DNA of 64,000 nt from Bacillota bacterium (GTDB lineage Bacteria > Bacillota > Clostridia > Lutisporales > Lutisporaceae): NCBI GenBank assembly GCA_029553855.1, contig JAKPKE010000018.1:1-64000 (forward strand). The letters run 5' to 3'. This document shows, one piece after another, positions 15,667 to 25,532 of the stretch. A program made the position numbers and the translations under genes. The notes beneath the pieces are model-generated. The model saw nothing but the letters and a program-made list of their open reading frames with translations, searched no databases and had not been told where the DNA came from. Numbering within the stretch: position 1 is the stretch's first letter; every line of letters starts with the position of its first letter.

Positions 15667-15811
15667 TGTGAAGTCGTCTTTATTCTCACTGCCAATATAT
15701 GTTATTATATATTTGGTTTATAAATGTAGAAGAATTTGATTCTAATGAAACCAAAATGAGAAAATGCAGTCTAACTATATAGCGTCAATTTATTATGGAA
15801 GAGTGAACAAT

Positions 15812-16519
15812 ATGGATAAAATCATTGAGCTTTCAAATGTAAGAAAAATATACAGAATGGGAGATGAAAAAGTAGTAGCCCTTGACAGTATAAGCTTCGG
15901 TATAGAGAAAAGAGAGGTATGCTGCCTGCTGGGAACTTCCGGTTCTGGGAAATCTACCATCCTGAACCTGATGGCGGGGCTGGAAAAACCGACAAAAGGC
16001 GAAGTAAGAATTAAGAAATATAATCTTGAAAGACTGAATGAAAGGCAGTTGGCAAAGCTCAGGCAGAAATACATAGGTTTTGTTTTTCAATCCTATAATT
16101 TGCTGGAACACTTTACCGCATTGGAAAATGTGGCCCTACCGCTGATTTTTAAAGGAGTTGCAAAAGGCATTAGAGAAAGAAAAGCCAGGGACATGCTGAA
16201 GGCTGTCGGACTTGGAGATCGAATGAACCACAAGCCGTCACAAATGAGCGGGGGACAGCAGCAGCGAGTCAGCATTGCCAGAGCATTTATCACAAACCCG
16301 GAGATAGTTTTTGCAGATGAACCTACAGGCAATCTGGATACAAAGACCACCGGCGAAATAATGAACTTGATCATAGGAATGGCCGAAGAACATAACCAAA
16401 CACTTGTGATTGTGACTCATGATCTGGAAATAGCGGGGTATGCCAATAGGATAATACATATAAAGGACGGAAATGTTGAGAGAAATGAAATTCAGAATGA
16501 AAAGGCGGGAATGTATTAA
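15812..16519 (+). CDS. ABC transporter ATP-binding protein, MacB/LolD-type (235 aa)
   Basis: ATPase of a type VII-like (MacB) transporter. Walker A is GTSGSGKSTIL, the signature is [15 protein letters not shown] and Walker B is [13 protein letters not shown] with a downstream VIVTHD. An ATG at 15764 is in frame, but ATG 15812 with GGAAGAG upstream aligns with the family start (MDKIIELSNVRK). It is followed after one base by the surface protein gene and then by the permease, so the three form one operon. Confidence 0.9.
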   Translation: MDKIIELSNVRKIYRMGDEKVVALDSISFGIEKREVCCLLGTSGSGKSTILNLMAGLEKPTKGEVRIKKYNLERLNERQLAKLRQKYIGFVFQSYNLLEHFTALENVALPLIFKGVAKGIRERKARDMLKAVGLGDRMNHKPSQMSGGQQQRVSIARAFITNPEIVFADEPTGNLDTKTTGEIMNLIIGMAEEHNQTLVIVTHDLEIAGYANRIIHIKDGNVERNEIQNEKAGMY

Positions 16520-16520
16520 T

Positions 16521-18902
16521 ATGAAGAGGAGATTATTTATTGTTTTTTTAGCGGCAGTAATGGCCTTTACGGGAGCTGTGCATGTCAGTGCGGCTGCTCA
16601 AGGGGATATTGAGGTGGATTATGATCCTATTACTCCATCAAAGATTAACAGGGGGGATAGGTTCTCAATAGCTTTCAAACTTAAGAATGTAAGTGGTGAA
16701 TCAATAACAGAATTAAGCTACTCTATAACCACCAACAGCAATTTTAAAGTTTTAAGCGGAGATTCAAGCAAGGATCCTGCACATCTTGATCCAGAGGTAT
16801 ATAATGTTAATTTAGAGTACTTGGGAGGCAGCAGGAACCTTCCCATTGCATTAACGTATAAAAAAGGTACGTCAGCCTCGGGCACAGTATATGAAAATAT
16901 TGAGATTACTGAAATAGACGAAGACAGCTCATCTTCATCCTCCGGCAGTTCCGACAGCGAACCAAAGCTTATAATAGAAAGCACTTCGATACCTTCGGCA
17001 GCTGCCGGAGATACAATGAAAATACCCCTTACCATAACAAATGAAAGCCGTTATGCTGCCAGGAACATTACCGTAAAGCTGTCTCCCGGAGATTCGGAAA
17101 ACACCCCATTTGAAATGAACAGCCTCAATCTTTTTCAATCTATAAATACTCTAAATTCAAAAAAAAGTGATCTTATAGTTTTCAATCTGAAAGTCAAGCC
17201 CTATGCAGAGGAAAAGACTTATGAAATGAATGTGGAATTCAAGTATTACAATTCAAAGAACACTTATTTTACAAGCAGCGAAAAGATTTACGTGAAAATC
17301 ATAAATAGCGGAAATGAGCCAATATTGACAATACAGGATATCAAATACAGCGCAAACCCCGTAAAAGCCGGGGAGAAAATTCAAGTCAGCCTTAATATCT
17401 CCAATATGGGCGACACGGACGCTGAGGGAGTCAAGCTTTCCGTCGAAGGACTGAAAAAAGACGAGTTCACTTTGTCCAGCGGCGTTGACAGCTTCTATTT
17501 CGACAGGATAAAAGGCAATGAAAAAAAGAATATATTATTGAATCTATTGCCCGCAGATTCTATGGGTAACGGAAATTACGGCCTTGAAATAAAAATGGAA
17601 TACAAGGATCAACGTAAGGTCAGCCATTCTGATGCTATTAGCTTTTTTATTAATGTCCAGGGCAGAAGCAAAAGCTCTAATGTGTTGTTGAAAAATATCG
17701 CAGCCACGCCTAAGGAAGTCAAGGCAAATGAGAATTTTACGCTAAGTTTTGATGTTTGTAATGAGGGAGTATCTGCTGCAAGGAATGTCAAAGTAACTGT
17801 GAAAGGCGAGGACGGAATAATATCCAAATCCCCCGATGTGAAAATCCTTGAAGAACTTGCGGCAGGAGAAGTGAAAAAATTAGAATACATACTCTATGCA
17901 AACAGCGAGGCAAAAACTCAGAACCATAATCTATTGATAAATCTTGAATATGAGGATGCAGAAAGAGATAATTCCAAGAATACGGTCAATCAGTATGCCG
18001 GAATATATGTAAACGGCGGAAACAATAAAATTACTCCGAAAATAATCATAAGCAACTATAGCTTTGAGCCAAAAGTAGTCAGGGCCGGTGAAGAATTCAG
18101 CCTGGACCTGACCTTTATGAATACAAGCTTAACAAAAACAGTCAACAATATTAAGATTTATCTGACCGGAATAGATTCAAACAAAGAGGGAAATGTAGTA
18201 TTCACACCAGTCGGCAGCAGCAACACCTTTTTTATTGATTCGATAAAACCCAAGGGAGTTGCCGCAAGAAACATAAAAATGTACACAATACCCGATGCAC
18301 AGCCAAAATATTACAATATTACAGCAAATATCGAATATCAGGATGGCGAGGGAGCTGAATACAAAGCCGAAGAGCTTATAGGAATTCCCGTAATTCAGCA
18401 GTCCAAGCTGGATGCTTCTGAAATAAATCTTCCAATGGAGGTTTTTGTAGGCCAACCCACTCCGATAAGCCTTCAATACTACAACAAAGGGAAAACAAAG
18501 CTTTCAAATCTTATGATTAAAGTTGAAGGCGATTTTCAGATAGAAAACGGAGAAGCTTATATCGGCAATTTCGAATCAGGCTCCAGCGATTACTATGAAG
18601 CAATGCTTACTGCGGCGCAACCCGGCGCCGCTAACGGAAAGGTGAAATTCAGCTTTGAGGACCCTTCGGGTGAGGAATTCACATATGAAAGGGAGTTTAA
18701 CATAAATGCCGTGGAAATGCCCCCCATGGATATACCTGGGGATATGCCACCGATGCCTGTAAGTACTAAGGATAAAATAATGAACAAAACAATCAAAAAT
18801 AAATATTTCTGGATTGGTATAGCAGTTGTTGCTGCCGGAATTTTCACATCCAGGAAGCTTATAAAAAACAAGAGAAGGAAGGGTATGGAGTTGGATGAAT
18901 AG
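16521..18902 (+). CDS. Secreted, membrane-anchored CARDB-like repeat protein of an ABC exporter (793 aa)
   Basis: A signal peptide (RRLFIVFLAAVMAFTGAVHV) leads into about five repeated beta-sandwich modules resembling CARDB/COG1361 domains. Each has the pattern of Pro, then 'aGe.f.l.l.f.N.g...a.nv.v.l' (for example VRAGEEFSLDLTFMN and VKANENFTLSFDVCN). A Ser-rich linker lies near residues 137-145. A membrane span (YFWIGIAVVAAGIFTS) and a basic tail close the protein, so most of it is exposed outside the cell. It is encoded between the ATPase and permease genes, which suggests an accessory or MacA-replacing subunit. A longer reading from 16473 overlaps the ATPase gene and lacks a better start. 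Confidence 0.8.
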   Translation: MKRRLFIVFLAAVMAFTGAVHVSAAAQGDIEVDYDPITPSKINRGDRFSIAFKLKNVSGESITELSYSITTNSNFKVLSGDSSKDPAHLDPEVYNVNLEYLGGSRNLPIALTYKKGTSASGTVYENIEITEIDEDSSSSSSGSSDSEPKLIIESTSIPSAAAGDTMKIPLTITNESRYAARNITVKLSPGDSENTPFEMNSLNLFQSINTLNSKKSDLIVFNLKVKPYAEEKTYEMNVEFKYYNSKNTYFTSSEKIYVKIINSGNEPILTIQDIKYSANPVKAGEKIQVSLNISNMGDTDAEGVKLSVEGLKKDEFTLSSGVDSFYFDRIKGNEKKNILLNLLPADSMGNGNYGLEIKMEYKDQRKVSHSDAISFFINVQGRSKSSNVLLKNIAATPKEVKANENFTLSFDVCNEGVSAARNVKVTVKGEDGIISKSPDVKILEELAAGEVKKLEYILYANSEAKTQNHNLLINLEYEDAERDNSKNTVNQYAGIYVNGGNNKITPKIIISNYSFEPKVVRAGEEFSLDLTFMNTSLTKTVNNIKIYLTGIDSNKEGNVVFTPVGSSNTFFIDSIKPKGVAARNIKMYTIPDAQPKYYNITANIEYQDGEGAEYKAEELIGIPVIQQSKLDASEINLPMEVFVGQPTPISLQYYNKGKTKLSNLMIKVEGDFQIENGEAYIGNFESGSSDYYEAMLTAAQPGAANGKVKFSFEDPSGEEFTYEREFNINAVEMPPMDIPGDMPPMPVSTKDKIMNKTIKNKYFWIGIAVVAAGIFTSRKLIKNKRRKGMELDE

Positions 18903-20259
18903 CATCGATATTGTAAGAATTACCCTGAAAAACCTTCTGAGAAGGAAAACGAGAACCCTGCTGACGGTAATGGGGGTTATTATCGGCACCGCTTCAATAG
19001 TAATAATGATTTCCATAGGTATTGGCATGAACGAAGGCTTTAAACAAGAAATATCAAGAATGGGAAGCCTCAATACAATTAACGTCCGATCCCCTGAAAC
19101 AGGGATGTATTACGGGAACTATGAAGAGGGAAATGCCAGAGGAAATACAAAAAAAATGCGGGATTTAGATGATACTGCCGCGGCCGATTTTTCAAGAATC
19201 AGCGGAGTTGATTCCGTCATACCCTTTATAGAAACTCATGGTAAAATAAAAATAGGTAAATATATCGGTTATATTCAGCTTCAAGGGATTGATCCAAAGT
19301 ATATGGACAAATTAGGCCTGAAGGTTTCAGAGGGAAGACTTCTTGAAAGCGAAGACAAAACGAGCGTAGTGTTCGGCTTTGGAGTAAACAATAATCTATA
19401 CAACCCTAAGGCTATGAACAGATACGGATGGGGAGGCGGCAACCCGGAGGTAAATTTGATAAACGATAAAATAATGCTTTCTCTTGACATGTCTTATGGC
19501 GAAGAGTTTTACTATGGAGAAGAAATAAACCGAAAAAAGCCTTTGACGTATAAAATCAATGGGGTCGGTGTACTTGAGGAAGGAAGCTATGAGTATTACA
19601 ACAGTGCATTCATTGATATTACACAGTTTAAGAAAATAGTGAAGGACTTTAACAGAGGAAAGAACCAGAATGACAATTCCATGGATTACAGAAATATTAA
19701 GGGTTATTCAAGAATAATTGTTAAAGTAAAAGATATAAAGGATGTCCAAAAGATACAAAAACAGATAAAGGATATGGGCTTTTATGCAGACAGCCTTACC
19801 GATATTCTTGAATCAATGCAGAAGACCACCTCAAGTATAAGAATTGTTCTGGGCGCAATCGGTGCGGTATCCCTGCTGGTTGCATCCATAGGCATAACAA
19901 ATACCATGGTGATGTCCATATATGAGCGTACCAGGGAAATAGGAATTATGAAAGTAATAGGATCCTCCCTGAGCGATATAAAAAAAATGTTCCTTTTTGA
20001 AGCAGCAACAATAGGGCTTTTGGGCGGTATAGTCGGATTGCTTTTAAGCTATGCATTATCATTCGGCCTGAATAAGGCAGGCTTCGCGCTGATGGGTTTT
20101 TTCGGCCCCGGAGGCGAAGGGAGCAAAACATCGATTATACCATTATGGCTGGCAGGCTGTTCAATGCTGTTTACAACAATCATAGGTTTAGTTTCAGGCT
20201 TTTACCCGGCAAGAAGGGCAATGAATCTAAGTGCATTAGAGGCAATAAGGAGAGAATAG
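18895..20259 (+). CDS. ABC transporter permease, FtsX/MacB family (454 aa)
   Basis: Membrane partner of the ATPase at 15812. It has an N-terminal span after LLRRKTRTLLTVMGVIIGTASIVI, a MacB-type extracellular (periplasmic-core-like) domain of about 270 residues, and three C-terminal spans with ERTREIGIMKVIGSSLSDIK and ending FYPARRAMNLSALEAIRRE. It overlaps the preceding gene by 8 bp. A tyrosine- and glycine-rich stretch (GMYYGNYEEGNARGNTK) in the extracellular domain is atypical. The substrate is unknown. Confidence 0.88.
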   Translation: MNSIDIVRITLKNLLRRKTRTLLTVMGVIIGTASIVIMISIGIGMNEGFKQEISRMGSLNTINVRSPETGMYYGNYEEGNARGNTKKMRDLDDTAAADFSRISGVDSVIPFIETHGKIKIGKYIGYIQLQGIDPKYMDKLGLKVSEGRLLESEDKTSVVFGFGVNNNLYNPKAMNRYGWGGGNPEVNLINDKIMLSLDMSYGEEFYYGEEINRKKPLTYKINGVGVLEEGSYEYYNSAFIDITQFKKIVKDFNRGKNQNDNSMDYRNIKGYSRIIVKVKDIKDVQKIQKQIKDMGFYADSLTDILESMQKTTSSIRIVLGAIGAVSLLVASIGITNTMVMSIYERTREIGIMKVIGSSLSDIKKMFLFEAATIGLLGGIVGLLLSYALSFGLNKAGFALMGFFGPGGEGSKTSIIPLWLAGCSMLFTTIIGLVSGFYPARRAMNLSALEAIRRE

Positions 20260-20273
20260 ATAAGGGTGTGCAT

Positions 20274-20327
20274 TATAAAGCAGCTATGTGTAGTCATGCA
20301 TGTGTGACTACACATAGCTGCTTTATA
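20274..20327. repeat. 23-bp perfect inverted repeat with 8-base loop
   Basis: Arms 20274-20296 and 20305-20327 are exact reverse complements over 23 bp (core AGCAGCTATGTGTAGTCA), with loop TGCATGTG. It lies 15 bp after the permease stop. Only a weak T-stretch (GCTTTT) follows, 8 bp later. It could be a terminator, an mRNA 3'-end protector or a relic of a small palindromic element. Bases 20328-20468 hold no gene that I can see. Confidence 0.7.
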
Positions 20328-20468
20328 GCGAAATGCTTTTCTTCAATTTAAACAAACTATTATGTTTTCCTTTCTTTCTGTATATCGATTGCATTAAAGG
20401 TAAAAATAGTAGTCATAAGTATAGTTTAACAAGATTATGCTTTTAATGAATCGGGAGTGTGATTATTT

Positions 20469-21203
20469 TTGAGTGATTTTTATATATTTGACTCTGATGA
20501 AGAGACAGGAGCAGGAGGAAAGGACGATTACAAGGACGAAAAGGATAAAGCCGCCGAGAGTATAAAGGAGCTTGGGGAAGTAAAGGTGCCATTATTCAGG
20601 AGCAATATTCACTGTATAACTGTAATCGGTCAGATAGAGGGACATGTGCTATTGCCGCCCCAAAACAAGTCAACTAAATATGAACACATAATACCCCAGA
20701 TTGTAGCAGTTGAAGAAAACCCAGAGATAGAAGGGCTTCTGCTGATACTTAATACAGTAGGGGGAGATGTCGAAGCAGGCCTTGCACTTTCAGAGCTTAT
20801 TGTAAGCATGAGTAAACCTGCGGTTTCTCTTGTACTCGGCGGCGGCCACAGCATAGGAGTGCCTTTAGCCGTATCAGCAACTCACTCCTTCATAGCGCCT
20901 ACGGCAACAATGACAATACACCCAATAAGAATGAACGGTTTAATTATCGGCGTACCGCAGACCTTCGATTATTTTAATAAAATGCAGGAGCGCATAATCA
21001 GGTTTATAGTTGAGCACAGCAATATAGATGTGGATTTGTTGAAAAAACTTATGTTTACTACCAGCGAGCTTGCAAATGATGTAGGTACAGTGCTTGTAGG
21101 AGCTGAAGCAGTCAGATATGGTCTTATTAAAGATATTGGAGGGCTCCACCAGGCCATTGCAAAGCTTCGCAGTCTCATAACAGATGCGAAACAAAACGCA
21201 TAA
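20469..21203 (+). CDS. tepA: ClpP-like serine protease, TepA family (244 aa)
   Basis: Cytosolic ClpP-fold protease, the TepA/YmfB type encoded near ftsK/spoIIIE in spore formers. The conserved core is [25 protein letters not shown]; the nucleophile serine lies in [16 protein letters not shown] and the histidine in [11 protein letters not shown]. An acidic/Lys-rich N-terminal tail (about residues 8-40) precedes it. Start is TTG 20469 after GGGAGTGTG. In Bacillus it is linked to translocation and germination-related roles; its physiological substrate is not certain. Confidence 0.85.
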   Translation: MSDFYIFDSDEETGAGGKDDYKDEKDKAAESIKELGEVKVPLFRSNIHCITVIGQIEGHVLLPPQNKSTKYEHIIPQIVAVEENPEIEGLLLILNTVGGDVEAGLALSELIVSMSKPAVSLVLGGGHSIGVPLAVSATHSFIAPTATMTIHPIRMNGLIIGVPQTFDYFNKMQERIIRFIVEHSNIDVDLLKKLMFTTSELANDVGTVLVGAEAVRYGLIKDIGGLHQAIAKLRSLITDAKQNA

Positions 21204-21338
21204 GCCCTATTGCATACTGCAAATATGCGCATGGATTACTTTACTATTAGTTGGGAGCCTCCGGTTGCATGCATTACTAAATAAGACTATAATATCATTA
21301 GAGAAAAATCAGGAATTATCAAATTATGGGGTGATTAC

Positions 21339-23597
21339 TTGGCAAAGAAAACCATGCAGAATAATATAAAGTATGAAATAGCGGGAGTATCACTGATATT
21401 AGCCAGCATATACATATACATTAGTCTTTTCAGCGAAAATTCAGGCATTGTAGGGGAAAAAATCAGGATTCTCCTTCTTGGGATTTTCGGGCTTGGTGCA
21501 TATATAGTGCCGATACTTATTATTATAATTGGTTTAGCCATGGTGTACCGGAAGAACGAAATGCAGATAAATATCAAGTTTTATTCTTTCTGTACATTTT
21601 TGCTGGCGGCGCTCATAACGTTGTTTTTAGCCAATTATGCCGAAATAGAAGGCGCTGATGCAAAATGGCTTGACTCAGTAAAATATTACTATGCCCTTGG
21701 CACTTTAAACACAGGCGGAGGAGCAATAGGCGCTTTTTTCGGCTACGCCTTCATTAAGCTTTTTGGCATGATAGGAACAATATCTATTGTTGCGGCATTT
21801 TACATAGTGTCTATATTAATGTTTACAGAAATATCAGCAATGCGTATTCTTGAATTTACCAAAAAGTCCTTTAAGGATTTATATGGATATATCAGGAACA
21901 GAGACAGAGAGGCTGCAATTACAAGGGATTTGCAAATGAAACAAACGACTATGAATCACAATGAAAACGGGTTATTGGAGACCGAAGATAAAAAGGTTAA
22001 GATTCTTGATTTTACAAGGCGTTTTGATAAAGACTTTAAAAACAAAACGGAAAGTGGGGTCCAAGAAAGAGTAAAAGATATTGCGGAAGTTACCGAAATT
22101 AAGGACAAATCCGTCAAAGATAATACAGCAAAGACTTATGAGGCATCGAAAATAGTGCCTGTAAACAACAGACATTATGAAAATTACAAGCTGCCGGGCA
22201 CAAACCTTCTTTCATTGCCTATGGGAAACAAATCAGGCAATGGGAAAAAAGAAGTAATGAACAATGTAAAAATTTTAGAGGATACCCTTAAGAATTTTGG
22301 AGTCAGCGCCAATATCTCACAGGTTTCGGTAGGGCCAACCATTACAAGATATGAGCTGCAGCTTAGCCCGGGAGTAAAGGTAAGCAAAATACTAAGTCTT
22401 GCAGATGATATATCCTTAAGCCTTGCATCACCGGGTATAAGAATTGAAGCTCCAATACCCGGAAAAGCTGCAATAGGAATTGAAGTACCTAACAAGGATA
22501 TTTCCATGGTACTTTTGAGAGAGGTATTGGAATCAGAAGAATTTAAAAAACAAAAGTCAAAGATTTCTTTCTGTCTGGGAAAAGACGTCGCAGGTGCCAC
22601 TATAGTAGCGGACCTTTCGAAAATGCCGCATCTTCTTATTGCAGGCTCCACGGGCTCGGGCAAAAGTGTATGCATAAATGCACTGATTGCAAGTATATTA
22701 TATAAGGCAACCCCTGATGAGGTTAAGCTTTTGCTTATTGATCCAAAGGTTGTTGAGCTTAGTGTTTACAATAAGATTCCTCACCTTTTGGTTCCGGTGG
22801 TGACCGACCCCAAGAAAGCCGCGGGAGCATTGAATTGGGCTGTTATGGAAATGACGGAGCGTTACAAGAAATTTGCAATGAATAATGTAAGAGATATTTA
22901 TGGCTACAACAAATCCGACAAAGAAGGGCTTGAAAAACTGCCGCAGATAGTAGTAGTAATAGATGAACTGGCAGACTTGATGATGGTTTCTCCCGGAGAA
23001 GTTGAAGATTCCATTTGCAGATTGGCTCAGATGGCCCGTGCGGCGGGGATACATCTTGTTGTTGCTACCCAAAGACCTTCTGTTGATGTCATTACAGGAT
23101 TGATAAAAGCGAATATTCCTTCCAGAATATCCTTCGCAGTATCCTCTCATGTTGATTCAAGGACAATTATCGATATGGGCGGTGCTGAAAAGCTTCTGGG
23201 GAAAGGCGACGCTCTCTTCTACCCTGTAGGAGAAGCAAAACCCGTAAGGGTTCAGGGGGCATTCGTATCGGAAAAGGAAATAGAAAGACTGGTAGGTTTT
23301 ATTAAAGACCAGATTCCCGTAAACTATGATAATCAAATAATAAAGGAAATTGAACAAAAAGTCGATTTTAATGAAAACAATGAGGCCGATGAACTGTTGA
23401 ATGATGCAATCAGAATGGTAGTAGAAAGCGGACAGGCATCGATACTCATGCTTCAAAGAAGACTAAAAATAGGCTATAGCAGGGCTGCAAGGATTATTGA
23501 TCAATTGGAGGAACGGAATATAATAGGAGGATTCGAGGGAAGCAAGCCAAGGAAGGTGCTTATGAGCAAAGAAGACCTTGATGAAAAAATGCAATAG
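21339..23597 (+). CDS. spoIIIE: FtsK/SpoIIIE-type DNA translocase (752 aa)
   Basis: Septum-located ATP-driven DNA pump that clears chromosome from the division or sporulation septum. It has four N-terminal membrane spans (about residues 10-165), a variable hydrophilic linker (about 170-290), then the motor: AGSTGSGKSVCINALI (Walker A), LPQIVVVIDELADLMM (Walker B) and ATQRPSVDVITGLIKANIP. The C-terminal gamma winged helix (about 685-752, SILMLQRRLKIGYSRAARI) recognises orientation sequences. TTG 21339 is preceded by GGGGTG. It is the only FtsK-type gene in the window, so I cannot tell whether it serves division, sporulation or both. Confidence 0.92.
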   Translation: MAKKTMQNNIKYEIAGVSLILASIYIYISLFSENSGIVGEKIRILLLGIFGLGAYIVPILIIIIGLAMVYRKNEMQINIKFYSFCTFLLAALITLFLANYAEIEGADAKWLDSVKYYYALGTLNTGGGAIGAFFGYAFIKLFGMIGTISIVAAFYIVSILMFTEISAMRILEFTKKSFKDLYGYIRNRDREAAITRDLQMKQTTMNHNENGLLETEDKKVKILDFTRRFDKDFKNKTESGVQERVKDIAEVTEIKDKSVKDNTAKTYEASKIVPVNNRHYENYKLPGTNLLSLPMGNKSGNGKKEVMNNVKILEDTLKNFGVSANISQVSVGPTITRYELQLSPGVKVSKILSLADDISLSLASPGIRIEAPIPGKAAIGIEVPNKDISMVLLREVLESEEFKKQKSKISFCLGKDVAGATIVADLSKMPHLLIAGSTGSGKSVCINALIASILYKATPDEVKLLLIDPKVVELSVYNKIPHLLVPVVTDPKKAAGALNWAVMEMTERYKKFAMNNVRDIYGYNKSDKEGLEKLPQIVVVIDELADLMMVSPGEVEDSICRLAQMARAAGIHLVVATQRPSVDVITGLIKANIPSRISFAVSSHVDSRTIIDMGGAEKLLGKGDALFYPVGEAKPVRVQGAFVSEKEIERLVGFIKDQIPVNYDNQIIKEIEQKVDFNENNEADELLNDAIRMVVESGQASILMLQRRLKIGYSRAARIIDQLEERNIIGGFEGSKPRKVLMSKEDLDEKMQ

Positions 23598-23643
23598 AAA
23601 ACCTTTTTCGTGACATTTTTACGGCTGGGAGGAGAGAAGATTT

Positions 23644-24981
23644 TTGAAGCTGAAAGCAGCAATTGTGTCTCTTGGATGCTCTAAGAACCTTATTGATTCA
23701 GAGGTTATGGCAAAGAGCATCCTTAATAATGATTTTGAGTTAATTGGCGATGTACAGACTGCAGAGATAATAATAGTCAATACCTGCGGTTTTATCGACA
23801 GCGCGAAGCAGGAGTCAATTGATACCATACTTGAAATGTCAGATTATAAGAAAATCGGCAAATGTAAAGCCCTTATAGCTTCAGGCTGCCTTGCGGAACG
23901 TTACAGAGAGGACTTGATAAAAGAGCTGCCTGAACTGGATGCGATCATCGGTACGGGTGATTACAAGGATATTACGGAAGTGATGCAACGGGTGCTGGCA
24001 GGAGAAAAAGTAATCAGATACGGACATCAGGAACTAATTGATATTAATAAGCTTCCAAGGCAGTTATCCGATTTCGGGGCATCAACATACCTGAAAATTG
24101 CCGAAGGCTGTGACAACAGGTGCAGCTATTGCATCATACCGACTCTTAGAGGCAGATACAGAAGCAGGAGAATTGAAGACATAATGGAAGAAGCTTGGAA
24201 TCTATCAAGGAATGGAATTAAAGAGCTCAATTTAATAGCTCAGGATATTACCAGATACGGTATTGACCTGTATAAAGATTATAAATTAATCGATTTGTTG
24301 AATAAACTTGCCGAAATAGACGGTATAGAATGGATAAGACTTCTTTATTCCTATCCCGACGAATTTAATAATGAATTGATAGATACAATGACGAAAAACG
24401 AAAAGATCGTTAAGTACCTGGATATGCCAATACAACATGCCAGCAATAGAATATTAAAGAAAATGGCTCGCAGGGGCAGCAAAGAGAAAATACTTGAACT
24501 AATTGAAAAGCTTAGGACAAGCATGCCGGAAATAGTACTAAGGACGTCTCTTATTGTAGGTTTCCCAGGAGAAACAGAAAAAGACTTTCAGGAACTTTAT
24601 GATTTTGTTTCAAGGGTAAAATTCAACCGGCTCGGAGTTTTTGCTTATTCAAGAGAAGAAAATACATCAGCTTGCAATATGCCTGATCAGATTCAAGAAA
24701 CGGTAAAGCAGGATCGACTGGAAAGGATTATGCTTTTGCAGAAGGGCATTTCAGAGGAATATAACAAAAAACTCATCGGGAAAACAATAAAAGTACTGAT
24801 TGAAGGTTTTTCAGAAGGTGAATACTTTGGAAGAAGTTATATGGATGCTCCTGAAATTGACGGAAAAGTATATTTTACTTCAAACAATCCTTTAACACCG
24901 GGCGATTTCTGTCATGTGGCCGTAAAACGGGCTTACGAATATGATTTAGTAGGGGAGAAAGCAGATGAACCTTGCAAATAA
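23644..24981 (+). CDS. rimO: Ribosomal protein S12 methylthiotransferase (445 aa)
   Basis: Radical-SAM enzyme that adds a methylthio group to an aspartate of ribosomal protein S12. The N-terminal UPF0004 domain has the three cluster cysteines in SLGCSKNLID, VNTCGF and ASGCLAERY. The radical-SAM motif is CDNRCSYCIIP (CxxxCxxC). The C-terminal TRAM domain is at about 375-440. RimO rather than MiaB is favoured by SLGCSKNLID and the absence of the MiaB-type opening. Start TTG 23644 follows GGGAGGAGAG. It overlaps pgsA by 17 bp. Confidence 0.92.
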   Translation: MKLKAAIVSLGCSKNLIDSEVMAKSILNNDFELIGDVQTAEIIIVNTCGFIDSAKQESIDTILEMSDYKKIGKCKALIASGCLAERYREDLIKELPELDAIIGTGDYKDITEVMQRVLAGEKVIRYGHQELIDINKLPRQLSDFGASTYLKIAEGCDNRCSYCIIPTLRGRYRSRRIEDIMEEAWNLSRNGIKELNLIAQDITRYGIDLYKDYKLIDLLNKLAEIDGIEWIRLLYSYPDEFNNELIDTMTKNEKIVKYLDMPIQHASNRILKKMARRGSKEKILELIEKLRTSMPEIVLRTSLIVGFPGETEKDFQELYDFVSRVKFNRLGVFAYSREENTSACNMPDQIQETVKQDRLERIMLLQKGISEEYNKKLIGKTIKVLIEGFSEGEYFGRSYMDAPEIDGKVYFTSNNPLTPGDFCHVAVKRAYEYDLVGEKADEPCK

Positions 24982-25507
24982 AATCACAGTTTTAAGAATA
25001 CTTATGATTCCGGTTTTCATGCTTTTTATGCTGCTGGAGTTTCCTTTTCATATGGAAGCCGCCTTGTTGGTATTCCTTGCGGCATCATTGACAGATAAGT
25101 TGGATGGGCATATTGCACGGAAATTCAATATGATAACCGATTTTGGCAAATTTATGGATCCCCTCGCCGACAAGCTGCTGATTACCGGAGCTCTTGTGGT
25201 ACTTATACAGTTAGGGAGGATAGAGGCATGGATTGTGTTTGTCATACTGACAAGGGAGTTTGCAGTAACAGGACTTAGGAGCCTGGCTGCCGCACAGAGC
25301 ATTATTATAGCTGCCGGTAAATATGGAAAAATTAAAACAGTGGTACAAATAATAAGCATAGCAATATTGATTCTGGACAATTTTCCTTTTAGTCTGATAA
25401 ATATCCCAATGGACATTATTATGATTTATATAATGCTCATTATTACAGTATTATCGGGAATTGATTATTTTAACAAGAATATGCAGGTTATATTAAAAAT
25501 GAAATAG
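24965..25507 (+). CDS. pgsA: CDP-diacylglycerol-glycerol-3-phosphate 3-phosphatidyltransferase (180 aa)
   Basis: Membrane enzyme making phosphatidylglycerophosphate, the precursor of phosphatidylglycerol. The CDP-alcohol phosphotransferase signature is present as DKLDGHIARKF followed by DFGKFMDPLADK, giving the D-x2-DG-x2-AR-x8-G-x3-D-x3-D pattern. There are about five or six spans and the family length of about 180 residues. Start ATG overlaps the end of rimO and uses GGGGAGAAAG within it. Confidence 0.92.
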   Translation: MNLANKITVLRILMIPVFMLFMLLEFPFHMEAALLVFLAASLTDKLDGHIARKFNMITDFGKFMDPLADKLLITGALVVLIQLGRIEAWIVFVILTREFAVTGLRSLAAAQSIIIAAGKYGKIKTVVQIISIAILILDNFPFSLINIPMDIIMIYIMLIITVLSGIDYFNKNMQVILKMK

Positions 25508-25532
25508 GATTACACAAGACATGGAGGCAAAT

